The position numbers were made by a program, and so were the translations under genes. Under the pieces are notes generated by a model that saw only the letters and a list, made by a program, of their open reading frames with translations, made no database searches and was not told the DNA's origin. DNA of 64,000 nt from Chitinophagaceae bacterium. Its GTDB lineage: Bacteria > Bacteroidota > Bacteroidia > Chitinophagales > Chitinophagaceae. The stretch is from assembly GCA_016715365.1 (NCBI GenBank), contig JADKAM010000004.1:186001-250000 (forward strand). Direction: 5' to 3'. Positions 24,589 to 33,650 of this stretch are shown in pieces (the stretch's first letter is position 1; each line of letters begins with the position of its first letter).

Positions 24589-25818
24589 ATGAACATTAAA
24601 CTTTTACTTTCAACAACTTTTATTGCAGCAAGCTTCTCTGTTTCGGCGCAGGATGCTAACAAAACCTTCGCAATAACCGGCGATGGTAATCATGATTTCA
24701 TGTGGATGAACATCCGCCAGGTAGATATTACTACCGGCAAAATTGTTACGGATGTTTACCAAAGAGACAAAACAGCCTTTGTAATGAAGGATGCCGATTC
24801 TAAAACACAGTCGGCTGCTTACAGAACCCCAACCGAAACCATGGTGGCTGCTGCAGCTTACGACAAAAATCAAAACAAATTATTTTTTACGCCAATGAGA
24901 GTTGGTGAATTACGCTGGCTCGACCTGAATGCCAAAGGCAGCGAACAGAAATATTACACAGTTACCACAACACCATTAAATACCAGTAAAGAATTATACG
25001 ATGAAGCCAATCAGTTTTCACGTATGGTTATTGGTGCCGATGGTAATGGTTATGCATTAACCAATGATGCCAGCCGTTTGGTAAAGTTTACAACCGGTAA
25101 AAAAGTTACGATTACAGATATGGGCCCGGTGATTGATGATGAATCAAACAAAACCGTTTCAATCAAAAACAAATGCACCAGCTGGGGCGGCGATATGATT
25201 GCCGATGCTTACAATAAATTATACATCATCTCTGCAAACCATTATGTATTTGTACTGGATGTAGAAACAAGGGTAGCAAAACAAATTGGATACATTACCG
25301 GGTTACCTGCTGCTTTCAGCACCAATGGAGCTGCGGTAGATAAGGATGGTAATGTGGTTGTAGCAAGTGCCAATACTTTTGCAGGGTACTACAAATTTTC
25401 TTTAAAAGATTTTGTTGCTACTCCAATTGAAGGATCGGATATGGTGTACAATGCATCTGACCTGGCTAACGGCAACCTGTTATATCAAAAAGAAGCAGAT
25501 GCTGCTAAAACCTATGCAGTGGTAGATTTTAAGCCTGTAGTTCCGGTATTAACCAACGAAGCTCATATTTACCCTAACCCGGTTACCAACAGCGAATTCA
25601 AAATTTATTTTGAAGGACAACAGGCTGGTAAATACAATGTAACGATTACTGATCTTTCCGGTAAACCTTTAACGAACAGGATTGTTACTGTTACCAATGC
25701 AAAAACACAGGTTGAAACAGTACAATTAAACAGATCTTTTGCAAAAGGTATGTACATGGTTAAAGTAACAGATGCCAATAACAAATTTATTTTTACAGAA
25801 AGAATAGTAGTTCAATAA
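24589..25818 (+). CDS. Secreted T9SS type A cargo, beta-propeller-like
   Basis: 409 residues from ATG 24589; an earlier in-frame start at 24568 would precede the Met-Asn-Ile-Lys signal peptide, so I reject it. Signal peptide ends near FSVSAQ. The middle (30-310) is beta-rich with repeated strand-turn units (DGNGYALTNDASRLVKF, DKDGNVVVASANTF). The last 80 residues, beginning AHIYPNPVTNS and ending FTERIVVQ, are the type A T9SS sorting domain. Function of the body is unknown. A strong terminator follows. Confidence 0.85.
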   Translation: MNIKLLLSTTFIAASFSVSAQDANKTFAITGDGNHDFMWMNIRQVDITTGKIVTDVYQRDKTAFVMKDADSKTQSAAYRTPTETMVAAAAYDKNQNKLFFTPMRVGELRWLDLNAKGSEQKYYTVTTTPLNTSKELYDEANQFSRMVIGADGNGYALTNDASRLVKFTTGKKVTITDMGPVIDDESNKTVSIKNKCTSWGGDMIADAYNKLYIISANHYVFVLDVETRVAKQIGYITGLPAAFSTNGAAVDKDGNVVVASANTFAGYYKFSLKDFVATPIEGSDMVYNASDLANGNLLYQKEADAAKTYAVVDFKPVVPVLTNEAHIYPNPVTNSEFKIYFEGQQAGKYNVTITDLSGKPLTNRIVTVTNAKTQVETVQLNRSFAKGMYMVKVTDANNKFIFTERIVVQ

Positions 25819-25841
25819 AGAAATTACGGTTATTAAGTCTA

Positions 25842-25874
25842 AGGGGTTGCCAGGTTTGGCAACCCTCTTTTTTT
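25842..25874 (+). terminator. Intrinsic terminator
   Basis: AGGGGTTGCC/GGCAACCCT stem with a 6-nt loop and T-run, 24 nt after the T9SS cargo stop. Confidence 0.88.
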
Positions 25875-26045
25875 AACCGCAGATTCAAATGATTGTTATG
25901 ATTTCGCAGATGCAGTTAGCTGGTTAAACAGGTTTTTGATGATAAGCTGTTCAAAATTGAAACAATCAGCGAAATCAATTTTAATCTTTGTTAATCTGCG
26001 ATTAAATTTGCACAAACATTTTAATCAGATAAATCAGCGTTTATT
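25875..26045. repeat. AATCTGCG-type intergenic repeat
   Basis: Degenerate words CGCAGAT, AATCAGCGAAATC and TTAATCTGCGATT occur in opposed orientation across the gap and can pair. They match a style of interspersed repeat common in Bacteroidota. The last copy runs right up to the TTG start of the next gene. No gene is seen here. Confidence 0.55.
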
Positions 26046-26609
26046 TTGCAGGATATAGAACCTTATTACAACTGGCGTCATTTATATACAGCCGAAGAAG
26101 ACCCGCTTTCTCCCTTTTACAGGCGTACTTACAGCGAGTTCGAATTCTCCAACACGGTTTATAATTATTATATCCACCCTCAATGGGACGAATTTGGTTC
26201 CCGGACATTATACATGAAAATTTTGTTTGTTGATTATGAACAGCATTTTGCCATTATAGAACTACTGGGCGAATGGAATGATGCTATTGAAAATGATATC
26301 ATGACCCTGCGAAGAGATATAACTGATAATATGCAGGCAAAGGGAATAAGTAAGTTCATACTGATAGCTGAAAATGTATTGAATTTTCATAGCAGTGATG
26401 ACAGTTATTATGAAGACTGGCGTGAGCAACTACAGGATGTTGGGGGATGGGTAGTGATCCTGGATATGCCATTACAAAGCCAATATGATTTTAAACAAGC
26501 CAGGCTGACCAACTATATTGAATTGATTGATTTTCCTCAATGGAGAACATTAAAACCCGAGATCATTTTTCAACAGTTGGATGGCATGATGTTTAAAAGA
26601 CTAACCTGA
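26046..26609 (+). CDS. Conserved-looking soluble protein, unknown
   Basis: 187 residues, acidic, no signal or membrane helix. Strong aromatic content at the N-terminus (PYYNWRHLYTAEEDPLSPFY), then a mixed alpha/beta region (LYMKILFVDYEQHFAIIELLGEW, ISKFILIAENVLNFHSSDDSYYEDW). I do not recognise a named domain. The start is TTG 26046; the next in-frame ATG would cut off over 50 residues with good coding character. It lies between a repeat region and the sdh promoter. Confidence 0.65.
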   Translation: MQDIEPYYNWRHLYTAEEDPLSPFYRRTYSEFEFSNTVYNYYIHPQWDEFGSRTLYMKILFVDYEQHFAIIELLGEWNDAIENDIMTLRRDITDNMQAKGISKFILIAENVLNFHSSDDSYYEDWREQLQDVGGWVVILDMPLQSQYDFKQARLTNYIELIDFPQWRTLKPEIIFQQLDGMMFKRLT

Positions 26610-26678
26610 AATGAGATTAAGCGTAGTACAAGAATGATAAAGATCATGTGGTTTCTGCATAAAAACTCAGGATGTAGA

Positions 26679-26708
26679 TTGTTTTTGCTTCATCCTGCCG
26701 TATTTTTG
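26679..26708 (+). promoter_or_regulatory. sdhCAB promoter (-33 TTG, 19-nt spacer, -7 TATTTTTG)
   Basis: TTG at 26679-26681, 19 nt, then TATTTTTG at 26701-26708; this fits the Bacteroidota housekeeping sigma consensus. The leader to ATG 26739 is about 25 nt. Confidence 0.6.
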
Positions 26709-26738
26709 TAATCCAAATCAAACTCTAACTCTTTCAAT

Positions 26739-27419
26739 ATGACCTGGAAACACTTTTTCACTTCTTCAATTGGAAAGAAATTAATTATGGGCCTTACGGG
26801 TCTTTTTTTAATTGTATTCCTGATAGTGCACGTTGGCGTAAACTCCTGCATCTTTGTTAACGATGGCGGCGAAACTTTCAATGCAGCAGCCCATTTTATG
26901 AGTCATAACTGGATACTCCGCATTATGGAGATTGGTTTATTTGCAGGGCTTTTGCTGCATATCATCCAGGGCCTTTTATTATGGAAAAAGAACAATGCAG
27001 CCCGGCCGGTAAAGTATTCGGTTAATGCAGCCAATGCAAACAGCAAATGGTACAGCCGGTCAATGGGTTTACTGGGTACACTGCTTTTATTCTTTTTAGT
27101 CATTCATGTTTCTAAGTTTTTTGTTGATACCAAAATTGCTTTATATGCTGATGGCGGCGCCAATGATGCCAGCCATAATCTGTACAATGCAATGAAAGAA
27201 GAGTTTCAAACCTGGTGGGTTGTTGTTATCTATGTGCTGGGTGTAATATCTCTGTTCTGGCACTTACTTCATGGGTTCCAGAGTGCTTTTCAAACATTGG
27301 GTATCAATCATAAAAGATATACCCCAATTATCAAAGCAATTGGTGTTGGCTACACCATTATCGTTTGTATATTATTTGCATTAATGCCCATCTCTTTTTA
27401 TTTGGGATGGATTGATTAA
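26739..27419 (+). CDS. sdhC: Succinate dehydrogenase cytochrome b subunit
   Basis: 226 residues, five membrane helices, the single-anchor type B form found with menaquinone. Histidines in helices (IVHVGVN, LLHIIQG, VIHVSKFF, WHLLHGFQSAF) are the likely ligands of two heme b groups. It anchors SdhAB in the inner membrane and passes electrons to menaquinone. First gene of sdhCAB; 47 nt to sdhA. Confidence 0.95.
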   Translation: MTWKHFFTSSIGKKLIMGLTGLFLIVFLIVHVGVNSCIFVNDGGETFNAAAHFMSHNWILRIMEIGLFAGLLLHIIQGLLLWKKNNAARPVKYSVNAANANSKWYSRSMGLLGTLLLFFLVIHVSKFFVDTKIALYADGGANDASHNLYNAMKEEFQTWWVVVIYVLGVISLFWHLLHGFQSAFQTLGINHKRYTPIIKAIGVGYTIIVCILFALMPISFYLGWID

Positions 27420-27466
27420 ACTGTAAAAGAACAACTGATTACTAATCTACTAATTAATTATACAAA

Positions 27467-29443
27467 ATGTCTTTAGATTCAAAAATACCACAAGGCGAAA
27501 TGGATAAAAAGTGGACCGATTATAAGGGCCACGTAAAACTCGTTAATCCTGCCAATAAGCGTAAGCTGGAAATAATTGTTGTTGGTACCGGCCTGGCCGG
27601 AGCCTCTGCAGCAGCCGCTTTAGGTGAGATGGGTTATAAAGTAAAAGCATTTTGTTTCCAGGATAGTCCACGCCGGGCGCACAGTATTGCAGCGCAGGGT
27701 GGTATTAATGCAGCAAAGAATTATCAGAATGACGGTGACTCTGTTTTCCGTTTATTTTACGATACCGTTAAAGGTGGAGATTATCGTGCAAGGGAAGCCA
27801 ATGTTCACCGCCTGGCCGAAGTGAGTGCAGCCATTATTGATCAGTGTGTGGCACAGGGTGTTCCTTTTGCAAGAGAATATGGCGGCTTATTAAGCAACCG
27901 TAGTTTTGGTGGTACACAGGTACAGCGTACATTTTATGCAGCCGGACAAACCGGTCAGCAATTATTGTTGGGTGCTTACAGTGCTTTGGAAAGACAGGTT
28001 GCCCTTGGTAATGTAACCATGTACAACAGGCATGAAATGCTTGACATTGTAAAGATTGACGGCAAAACAAGAGGCATTATAGCAAGAGACCTGGTTAACG
28101 GAACTTTAGAAAGACATTTTGGTCATGCTGTTTTATTGTGCACCGGTGGATATGGCAACGTATTCTATTTAAGTACCAATGCCATGGGCAGCAATGTAAC
28201 AGCAGCCTGGAAAGCACATAAGCAAGGTGCATTTTTTGGAAATCCTTGTTTTACACAAATACATCCAACCTGTATACCGGTTAGTGGCGACTATCAAAGT
28301 AAATTAACCCTGATGAGCGAAAGCTTACGTAATGATGGCAGAATTTGGGTGCCTAAACAAAAAAACGAAAACCGCAAGGCTGTTGATATACCTGAAGAAG
28401 AAAGAGATTATTACTTAGAGCGCAGGTATCCTGCATTTGGTAACCTCGTGCCCCGTGATGTGGCTTCCAGGGCGGCAAAGGAAAGATGTGATGAAGGCTA
28501 CGGTGTAGGTACAACCAAGTTGGCTGTTTATTTAGATTTTAAAGATGCGATTGTCAGATACGGTAAAATAGAAGCGGGAAAAACAGGCAATGATACTGCC
28601 GACCATGATTCAATAGTGAAAATGGGTAAAGCCGTTGTAGAAGAAAAATACGGTAACCTGTTTGAAATGTATGAAAAGATAACCGGCGAAAATCCTTACG
28701 AAATGCCGATGAGGATCTATCCGGCCGTGCATTATACCATGGGCGGACTTTGGGTTGATTATGAACTTAAAACCACAGTGGATGGTTTATATGCACTGGG
28801 CGAAGCAAACTTTAGTGATCATGGCGCAAACAGGCTTGGTGCCAGCGCTTTAATGCAGGGATTGGCAGATGGTTATTTTGTTATTCCATACACTTTGGGT
28901 AATTACCTGGCAGATGATATCCGCACTGCATCTATTCCAACTTCACATCCGGCTTTTGAAGAAGCAGAGAAAAAAGTGAGCGACAGGATCAATACCCTGA
29001 TGAATATTAAAGGAAAACAAACCGTAGAAAGTTTTCACAAGCGTTTGGGAAAGATCATGTGGGATAAATGCGGTATGGCCCGCAATGCACAGGGATTGCA
29101 GGAAGCCATTACAGAAATTCAGGCATTGAAAAAAGAATTCTGGAGCGATGTAAAAATACCGGGCGATATTAATGAAATGAATCCAGAGTTGGATAAAGCG
29201 GGTAGGGTAGCGGATTTTATCGAGCTTGGCGAGTTGATGTGCAAAGATGCCTTGAACAGGAATGAAAGCTGCGGCGGACATTTCAGGGAAGAATCGCAAA
29301 CCGAAGATGGTGAAGCAAAACGTGATGATGATCATTACAGTTTTGTGTCGGCATGGGAATATAAGGGAGAAAGCGACTGGCAATTAACTAAAGAACCTTT
29401 GACTTTTGAGATTGTTAAACCAACACAGCGCTCTTACAAATAA
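27467..29443 (+). CDS. sdhA: Succinate dehydrogenase flavoprotein subunit
   Basis: 658 residues. It oxidises succinate to fumarate with covalent FAD. Visible: the FAD Rossmann motif VVGTGLAGASAAAALGEMG, the flavin-attachment region RRAHSIAAQGGINAA, the active-site PAVHYTMGGLWVDY, and GLYALGEANFSDHGANRLGASALM. Length and order fit the type B enzyme. Second gene of sdhCAB. Confidence 0.97.
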   Translation: MSLDSKIPQGEMDKKWTDYKGHVKLVNPANKRKLEIIVVGTGLAGASAAAALGEMGYKVKAFCFQDSPRRAHSIAAQGGINAAKNYQNDGDSVFRLFYDTVKGGDYRAREANVHRLAEVSAAIIDQCVAQGVPFAREYGGLLSNRSFGGTQVQRTFYAAGQTGQQLLLGAYSALERQVALGNVTMYNRHEMLDIVKIDGKTRGIIARDLVNGTLERHFGHAVLLCTGGYGNVFYLSTNAMGSNVTAAWKAHKQGAFFGNPCFTQIHPTCIPVSGDYQSKLTLMSESLRNDGRIWVPKQKNENRKAVDIPEEERDYYLERRYPAFGNLVPRDVASRAAKERCDEGYGVGTTKLAVYLDFKDAIVRYGKIEAGKTGNDTADHDSIVKMGKAVVEEKYGNLFEMYEKITGENPYEMPMRIYPAVHYTMGGLWVDYELKTTVDGLYALGEANFSDHGANRLGASALMQGLADGYFVIPYTLGNYLADDIRTASIPTSHPAFEEAEKKVSDRINTLMNIKGKQTVESFHKRLGKIMWDKCGMARNAQGLQEAITEIQALKKEFWSDVKIPGDINEMNPELDKAGRVADFIELGELMCKDALNRNESCGGHFREESQTEDGEAKRDDDHYSFVSAWEYKGESDWQLTKEPLTFEIVKPTQRSYK

Positions 29444-29490
29444 AACAACACAAATTCAGAATACAGCAATTATAAACGTATTTAAGATTT

Positions 29491-30255
29491 ATGGAACACT
29501 ACAACATGAACCTCACACTGAAAGTGTGGAAACAAAAAAACACAAAAGCTGGTGGTAGTTTTGAAACTTACCAGGTAAAGGATATCTCTTCCGAAATGTC
29601 TTTCCTGGAAATGTTTGATGTGCTGAACGAACAACTGATCACCGAAGGAAAAGACCCGATTGCTTTTGATCACGATTGCCGTGAAGGTATTTGTGGTATG
29701 TGCAGTATGTATATTGATGGCAGGGCACATGGTCCGTGGACAAAGAATACAGTTTGCCAGTTACACATGCGTGCCTTTAAAGATGGAGATACGATCGTGG
29801 TAGAACCATGGCGCTCTGCGGCTTTTCCGGTTATTAAGGATCTGATTGTTGACCGTGGTGCTTTTGACAGGATCATGCAGGCCGGTGGTTTTATTTCTGT
29901 AAATACCGGCAATGCCGTTGATGCAAATGCTTTGCCTATTGATAAAAAAGATGCGGATACCGCTTTTAATGCAGCCTCCTGTATTGGTTGCGGAGCCTGC
30001 GTTGCGGCTTGTAAAAACAGCAGTGCAATGTTATTTGTGAGTGCCAAGGTTTCTCAACTGGCTTTGTTACCACAGGGACAGCCAGAGCGTGAATCAAGGG
30101 TGTTAAATATGGTGGCGCAAATGGATAAAGAGGGATTTGGGAACTGTACCAATACTTATGCCTGCGAAGCAGAATGCCCTAAAGGAATTTCAGTTTCCAA
30201 CATTGCCAGGATGAACCGGGAGTATTTAAAGGCAGGCTTAAGTACAGAAGAATAA
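29491..30255 (+). CDS. sdhB: Succinate dehydrogenase iron-sulfur subunit
   Basis: 254 residues. It carries electrons from FAD to the membrane hemes. [2Fe-2S] cysteines are in CREGICGMC; the [4Fe-4S] and [3Fe-4S] ligands are in CIGCGACVAAC and CEAECPKG. The start at 29491 is kept; Met6 (29506) is an alternative. Last gene of the operon, with a terminator at 30281. Confidence 0.97.
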   Translation: MEHYNMNLTLKVWKQKNTKAGGSFETYQVKDISSEMSFLEMFDVLNEQLITEGKDPIAFDHDCREGICGMCSMYIDGRAHGPWTKNTVCQLHMRAFKDGDTIVVEPWRSAAFPVIKDLIVDRGAFDRIMQAGGFISVNTGNAVDANALPIDKKDADTAFNAASCIGCGACVAACKNSSAMLFVSAKVSQLALLPQGQPERESRVLNMVAQMDKEGFGNCTNTYACEAECPKGISVSNIARMNREYLKAGLSTEE

Positions 30256-30280
30256 GCAAATCAAATTATCAGGAAAAATA

Positions 30281-30306
30281 AAACCGCCCAATACGGGCGG
30301 TTTCTT
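30281..30306 (+). terminator. sdhCAB terminator
   Basis: AAACCGCCC/GGGCGGTTT hairpin with a very short loop, then TTCTT, 25 nt after sdhB. Confidence 0.85.
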
Positions 30307-30378
30307 ATTGGGTATTAACGCATGCTTGAAAAGTACTGATTTGTTACATTTTATTTCCCGAAATAATTCTACTCCTGC

Positions 30379-31311
30379 TTATTTCTTCTTTTTCTTATTC
30401 ATGTTTTTTATAGTAAACACCCTGGATATATTGAATCCGAAATGTATATCTCCTTTAAAGAAATCACCGGTAGTTTCTGTGATGAAATTCTTTTCTGTCA
30501 TACCGGTTGAGTTTGTAAAATGTAATTGAAAAACGTGCCCGCCTGTTTCAATGTCAAATCCTATTGCCAGTGAATTTTTTGTTCCGGTTATCATATAATC
30601 TTCACCTTCAACCAGGGAAATGGGAAGTACATGATAATACTCAACATTGAAGCTCAGGCGCTTGGTTAACTTAATTCTTCCTCCTGCACCTAAAGCAAAA
30701 ATATCATTTGGTTCTGTTGAGGTTTTTGCCAGATTGGTATGAATGAACGAAGGCATGAGTTGAAATGAAACGCCTTCACTGAATTTCCGGGCAATAATTA
30801 ATTGATGTGCGTAAGACAGGCGGGAAGTATAGTAATTCTTAATTTTAGGATCTTCCCATTTAAGGGTTTTAAGCATTACAGTTGATACGGCACTTACAGA
30901 AATGGGAGATGACCGTCTGCCGCCAGTGGATTGCCTTAGGATTTTAAATTTTCCAAATGCATCATATTGTTTTTGAAATGTACTTCGTCCTACTCCAACC
31001 ATCAGGCGGTCTGAAATGCCATAATCCAGCCCCATACGCATAGAAGCCTGGTCTAACCCAAAAAGCTGGTAGCTTCCACTGTTTATCATACCAAACCTGT
31101 GTGATACTTTAAAGTCCAGTACCCCGGCAGCAGCATTTTCGATGGTGTGCCCGTTCATTAACCGGGTTGTTTTAAAGGTAGCCGTAGCATAATCCTTTTT
31201 CTTTTTATCATTCTTCGTTTCATCTTCAAGCATTTTCATTAAATCGTCCTGCGCAAATGCTTTCGACAAAGAGATACTAAATAAAAAGGTATATAAAATA
31301 AATTTTTTCAT
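30379..31311 (-). CDS. DUF5777-family outer-membrane beta-barrel
   Basis: 310 residues. Signal peptide ending KAFAQ, a charged linker, then alternating strands over the full length (DFKVSHRFGMI, MRMGLDYGISDRLMVGVGRS, FNVEYYHVLPISL, VFQLHFTNSTGMTEKNFI), typical of the DUF5777 barrel family. It probably forms an outer-membrane pore. Last gene of a five-gene unit (OB-fold, two cytochrome c-like lipoproteins, YceI, this). Position after cytochromes and YceI suggests a conduit or anchor for them; this is inference. Confidence 0.82.
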   Translation of the reverse strand: MKKFILYTFLFSISLSKAFAQDDLMKMLEDETKNDKKKKDYATATFKTTRLMNGHTIENAAAGVLDFKVSHRFGMINSGSYQLFGLDQASMRMGLDYGISDRLMVGVGRSTFQKQYDAFGKFKILRQSTGGRRSSPISVSAVSTVMLKTLKWEDPKIKNYYTSRLSYAHQLIIARKFSEGVSFQLMPSFIHTNLAKTSTEPNDIFALGAGGRIKLTKRLSFNVEYYHVLPISLVEGEDYMITGTKNSLAIGFDIETGGHVFQLHFTNSTGMTEKNFITETTGDFFKGDIHFGFNISRVFTIKNMNKKKKK

Positions 31312-31330
31312 CAGTGTCAGATTTAGGTGT

Positions 31331-31885
31331 TTACTTTTTTAATTCATAATTGCACTCAACTATAATATCAATTTCCTTTGAAATTTTATCAGCTACCAGG
31401 GAAGGAATGCTGACATTAAACTCTTTCAGGTTCATCTGAAATTTAGAAACAGCAACGATCTTTCCACCCTTTACCGTTAATGAACCGGTTGGTTTTACTT
31501 GCCTGGTTACTCCATGAAATGTTAAGTCTCCTTCAACATTTACAGGATACACGCCGTCCTTTAAAAAATTAACAGCGGAAAGATTTACCACTTTACCCTT
31601 AAATGTAGACTTTGGATATTTGTTACTTTCTACATAGTTCTCATTAAAATGCTCTTCCATTAAAGCACTTACAAAATGAAAACTCTTTACCAATACAGCA
31701 AAAACCATGTCGCCGGATTGTGTATTAAAAACACTGGAAACTTCATTATTATCGGCTTCAACTTTTTCCGGTGATTTGGCACGGGAGTTAAAAGAGATCT
31801 TACCCGTTTTTGTCATGTAGATATTTTGTGCACCTGCAAGGGTAACAGCCATCATACATAAGCAAACAAAAAATACTTTTTTCAT
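31331..31885 (-). CDS. YceI-family lipocalin-like protein (copy 1)
   Basis: 184 residues with a signal peptide ending LAGAQ. YceI landmarks: KTGKISFNSRAKSP, the VLVKSFHFVSALMEEHFNENYVES segment, YPKSTFKGKV and GDLTFHGVTRQV. The family has a lipocalin-type barrel that binds polyisoprenoid chains such as quinones in the periplasm. It is 11 nt after the cytochrome lipoprotein gene and 19 nt before the DUF5777 gene. A paralogue lies beside the regulator pair at 39564. Confidence 0.92.
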   Translation of the reverse strand: MKKVFFVCLCMMAVTLAGAQNIYMTKTGKISFNSRAKSPEKVEADNNEVSSVFNTQSGDMVFAVLVKSFHFVSALMEEHFNENYVESNKYPKSTFKGKVVNLSAVNFLKDGVYPVNVEGDLTFHGVTRQVKPTGSLTVKGGKIVAVSKFQMNLKEFNVSIPSLVADKISKEIDIIVECNYELKK

Positions 31886-31896
31886 AGTTTTAAATT

Positions 31897-32280
31897 TTAA
31901 TTATTAGGGGTACCTGAATTTACCCATTGTTGAATTTTTGTAATAGTACAGGTGGTAAGTTTTGCGCCGCCTTTTGGCATGGTGCCATTTATATGTTCTA
32001 TTGAGCCTATCAATCTGCCATTGAGTGCCTGAACTTTTACGCCTGCATAGGTATCAAGAATAACTCCGCTAGATGCACTTGCTGTATTATGGCATCCGCT
32101 TGCATTACAGCTGTTGTTCATAACCGGCATTACATCACTGGTATATTTTGCAACAACAGATGTATCGCAGGCGGCATTGCCACCCGGGTATAGGAGGTCA
32201 GCTTTATCATAATAGCAACTTTGAAACAGTACAATACTTACAACAGAAGCAATGGCAAAAAACCAGATTTTCTTTTTCAT
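31897..32280 (-). CDS. Cytochrome c-like lipoprotein, single CX4CH
   Basis: 127 residues. Lipobox near residue 22 (LFQSC). One heme-type motif CNASGCH with four rather than two residues between cysteines, and MPKGG followed by TKIQQWVNSGTP at the end, the usual Met-Pro distal ligand loop and final helix of class I cytochromes c. Likely an outer-membrane-attached electron carrier. Similar C-terminal halves occur in the genes at 32307 and 33651. Confidence 0.8.
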   Translation of the reverse strand: MKKKIWFFAIASVVSIVLFQSCYYDKADLLYPGGNAACDTSVVAKYTSDVMPVMNNSCNASGCHNTASASSGVILDTYAGVKVQALNGRLIGSIEHINGTMPKGGAKLTTCTITKIQQWVNSGTPNN

Positions 32281-32306
32281 AATGATATTTGATTTTAATT
32301 TTTACT

Positions 32307-33011
32307 TTAATTATTTGCGGCACCTGCAGCAATCCATTTCTGCACCTGTGTAATTTTACAATCAGAAAATTTACTGCTTCCCTGTGGCATTGCTTTAAAC
32401 CCGGCTGCATGCGAAATGCTTCCCAGTAATTTTCCATTTAAAGCAATACTATTTACACTGACATAGGTACTAACATCAATACCTCCGCCTAAAGAAGCCG
32501 GGTTATGGCATCCTTTGCAATACGTATTCATTAAGGGGGCAACTGCACCGGAATAAGTAAATACAGTGGTATCACAATCGTTGCAGGCATTATTTTTTGC
32601 ACCCTGTAAAATCCATTTATAAATAATGTCTTTCTGTGCCTGGGTAAAAGCTGCAGCCGGTGGTGGTGGCATCCTGTCGCCGCCGGTTTCGTTTAACACT
32701 TTATATAACTTGCTGCCGCCCGGATTACCCGGTCTTACCCCACCTGTAGAAAGAATATTTGAATAGGTAGTTAAATTAACGCCATCCTTGTGTGATATGG
32801 CATCATGACAACCACTCATGGCACAGCTGGAATTAAGTAATGGCAATACTTTATTCTGAAAGTACACGGTATCTGTACTGCATGTTTGTGTACCGCCGTC
32901 AACCGGCGTATCTACTCCAACAGGGAAGGGTATTTCATGTTTACATGAGTTTACAGCTACAAATAAAATGCTGCTTGCCATAAACAGGAACACTAATTTT
33001 TTACTTTTCAT
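32307..33011 (-). CDS. Diheme cytochrome c-like lipoprotein
   Basis: 234 residues. Lipobox NSC at residue 23, followed by KHEIPFP. Two tandem domains: the first with CAMSGCH (CX4CH) and MPPPP, the second with CKGCH (CX2CH) and MPQGSSKF. Each ends in a Lys-Trp helix (DIIYKWILQGA, QVQKWIAAGA). The sequence after the lipid Cys (KHEIPxP) is shared with the SprB-cytochrome protein at 33651, so the two are related. Expected to carry two hemes at the outer membrane. Confidence 0.82.
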   Translation of the reverse strand: MKSKKLVFLFMASSILFVAVNSCKHEIPFPVGVDTPVDGGTQTCSTDTVYFQNKVLPLLNSSCAMSGCHDAISHKDGVNLTTYSNILSTGGVRPGNPGGSKLYKVLNETGGDRMPPPPAAAFTQAQKDIIYKWILQGAKNNACNDCDTTVFTYSGAVAPLMNTYCKGCHNPASLGGGIDVSTYVSVNSIALNGKLLGSISHAAGFKAMPQGSSKFSDCKITQVQKWIAAGAANN

Positions 33012-33071
33012 TTTACTGAATTAAGGGGTTTAAAAATTGGTTCTTCTACAGGTATTTGTTATTCCTTAATT

Positions 33072-33488
33072 TTATAAAACACATCTTACCAATACCACAT
33101 CAGTAAGGAATCCTGTACAGATACCTTTTATAACTACTGATGAATTGGGCTTAACTTCAGTTGCGGCTGTTCCTTCAAGTGTACATATTAAACCACTCAT
33201 ATCAGAGCCTTTTAAAGTGATCACCGTTTCGCCCTTTTGATTTTTTGAAACTTCGTTTACTTCTCCTCTTACTTCCAATACCTTATCCAGGTAAAGACTG
33301 TTAGCTCCCGCTTCATTGTTTTCATAGGCCAAAACCAGGTCTGTTGCAGAAATCTGTATTGTTTTTGCCTTGGCTACACTGCGGTGAGGTTTTGTGTACA
33401 TTTTGTATCCAACAACTCCTCCTGTTGCCAGTATCACCAAAACAGACAGTAACACCCAGGTGATTATTTTTTTTCTGTTTTTTTTCAT
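33072..33488 (-). CDS. Membrane-anchored OB-fold (tRNA_anti-like) protein
   Basis: 138 residues. Basic N-terminus and one membrane helix at 9-28, then an OB-type barrel: ATDLVLAYENNEAGANSLYLDKVLEVRGEV, ETVITLKG, and VVIKGICTGFLTDVVLVRC. This matches the small tRNA_anti-like exported proteins of Bacteroidota, whose role is unknown. First gene of a five-gene unit; a pair of 21-bp-spaced direct repeats lies 64-95 nt upstream of its ATG. Confidence 0.75.
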   Translation of the reverse strand: MKKNRKKIITWVLLSVLVILATGGVVGYKMYTKPHRSVAKAKTIQISATDLVLAYENNEAGANSLYLDKVLEVRGEVNEVSKNQKGETVITLKGSDMSGLICTLEGTAATEVKPNSSVVIKGICTGFLTDVVLVRCVL

Positions 33489-33551
33489 AACATTTTATTA
33501 ATCCGGTTCATCTAAAATAAGGCCAACACGAAATCAAATACTGCATTTGTT

Positions 33552-33583
33552 TGCTGAACCTGCATGTAAACATGCTGAACCTG
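33552..33583 (-). promoter_or_regulatory. Likely LytTR binding site before the OB-fold/cytochrome unit
   Basis: TGCTGAACCTG occurs twice, at 33552-33562 and 33573-33583, exactly 21 bp apart. Read on the minus strand the unit is CAGGTTCAGCA. Two direct repeats about two helical turns apart are the standard target of LytTR-type regulators, and one is encoded at 35897. Confidence 0.7.
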
Positions 33584-33650
33584 TTTGTACTCGTTTATTA
33601 AACAGGCCAGCATGTTAGTTTTTCAGATCTTTTTAGTTTTGAACAATTAC

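Noticed and set aside
28943..29383. 146-codon ORF antisense to sdhA
   Set aside because: It is fully inside a well-conserved gene on the other strand and has no domain or own signals.
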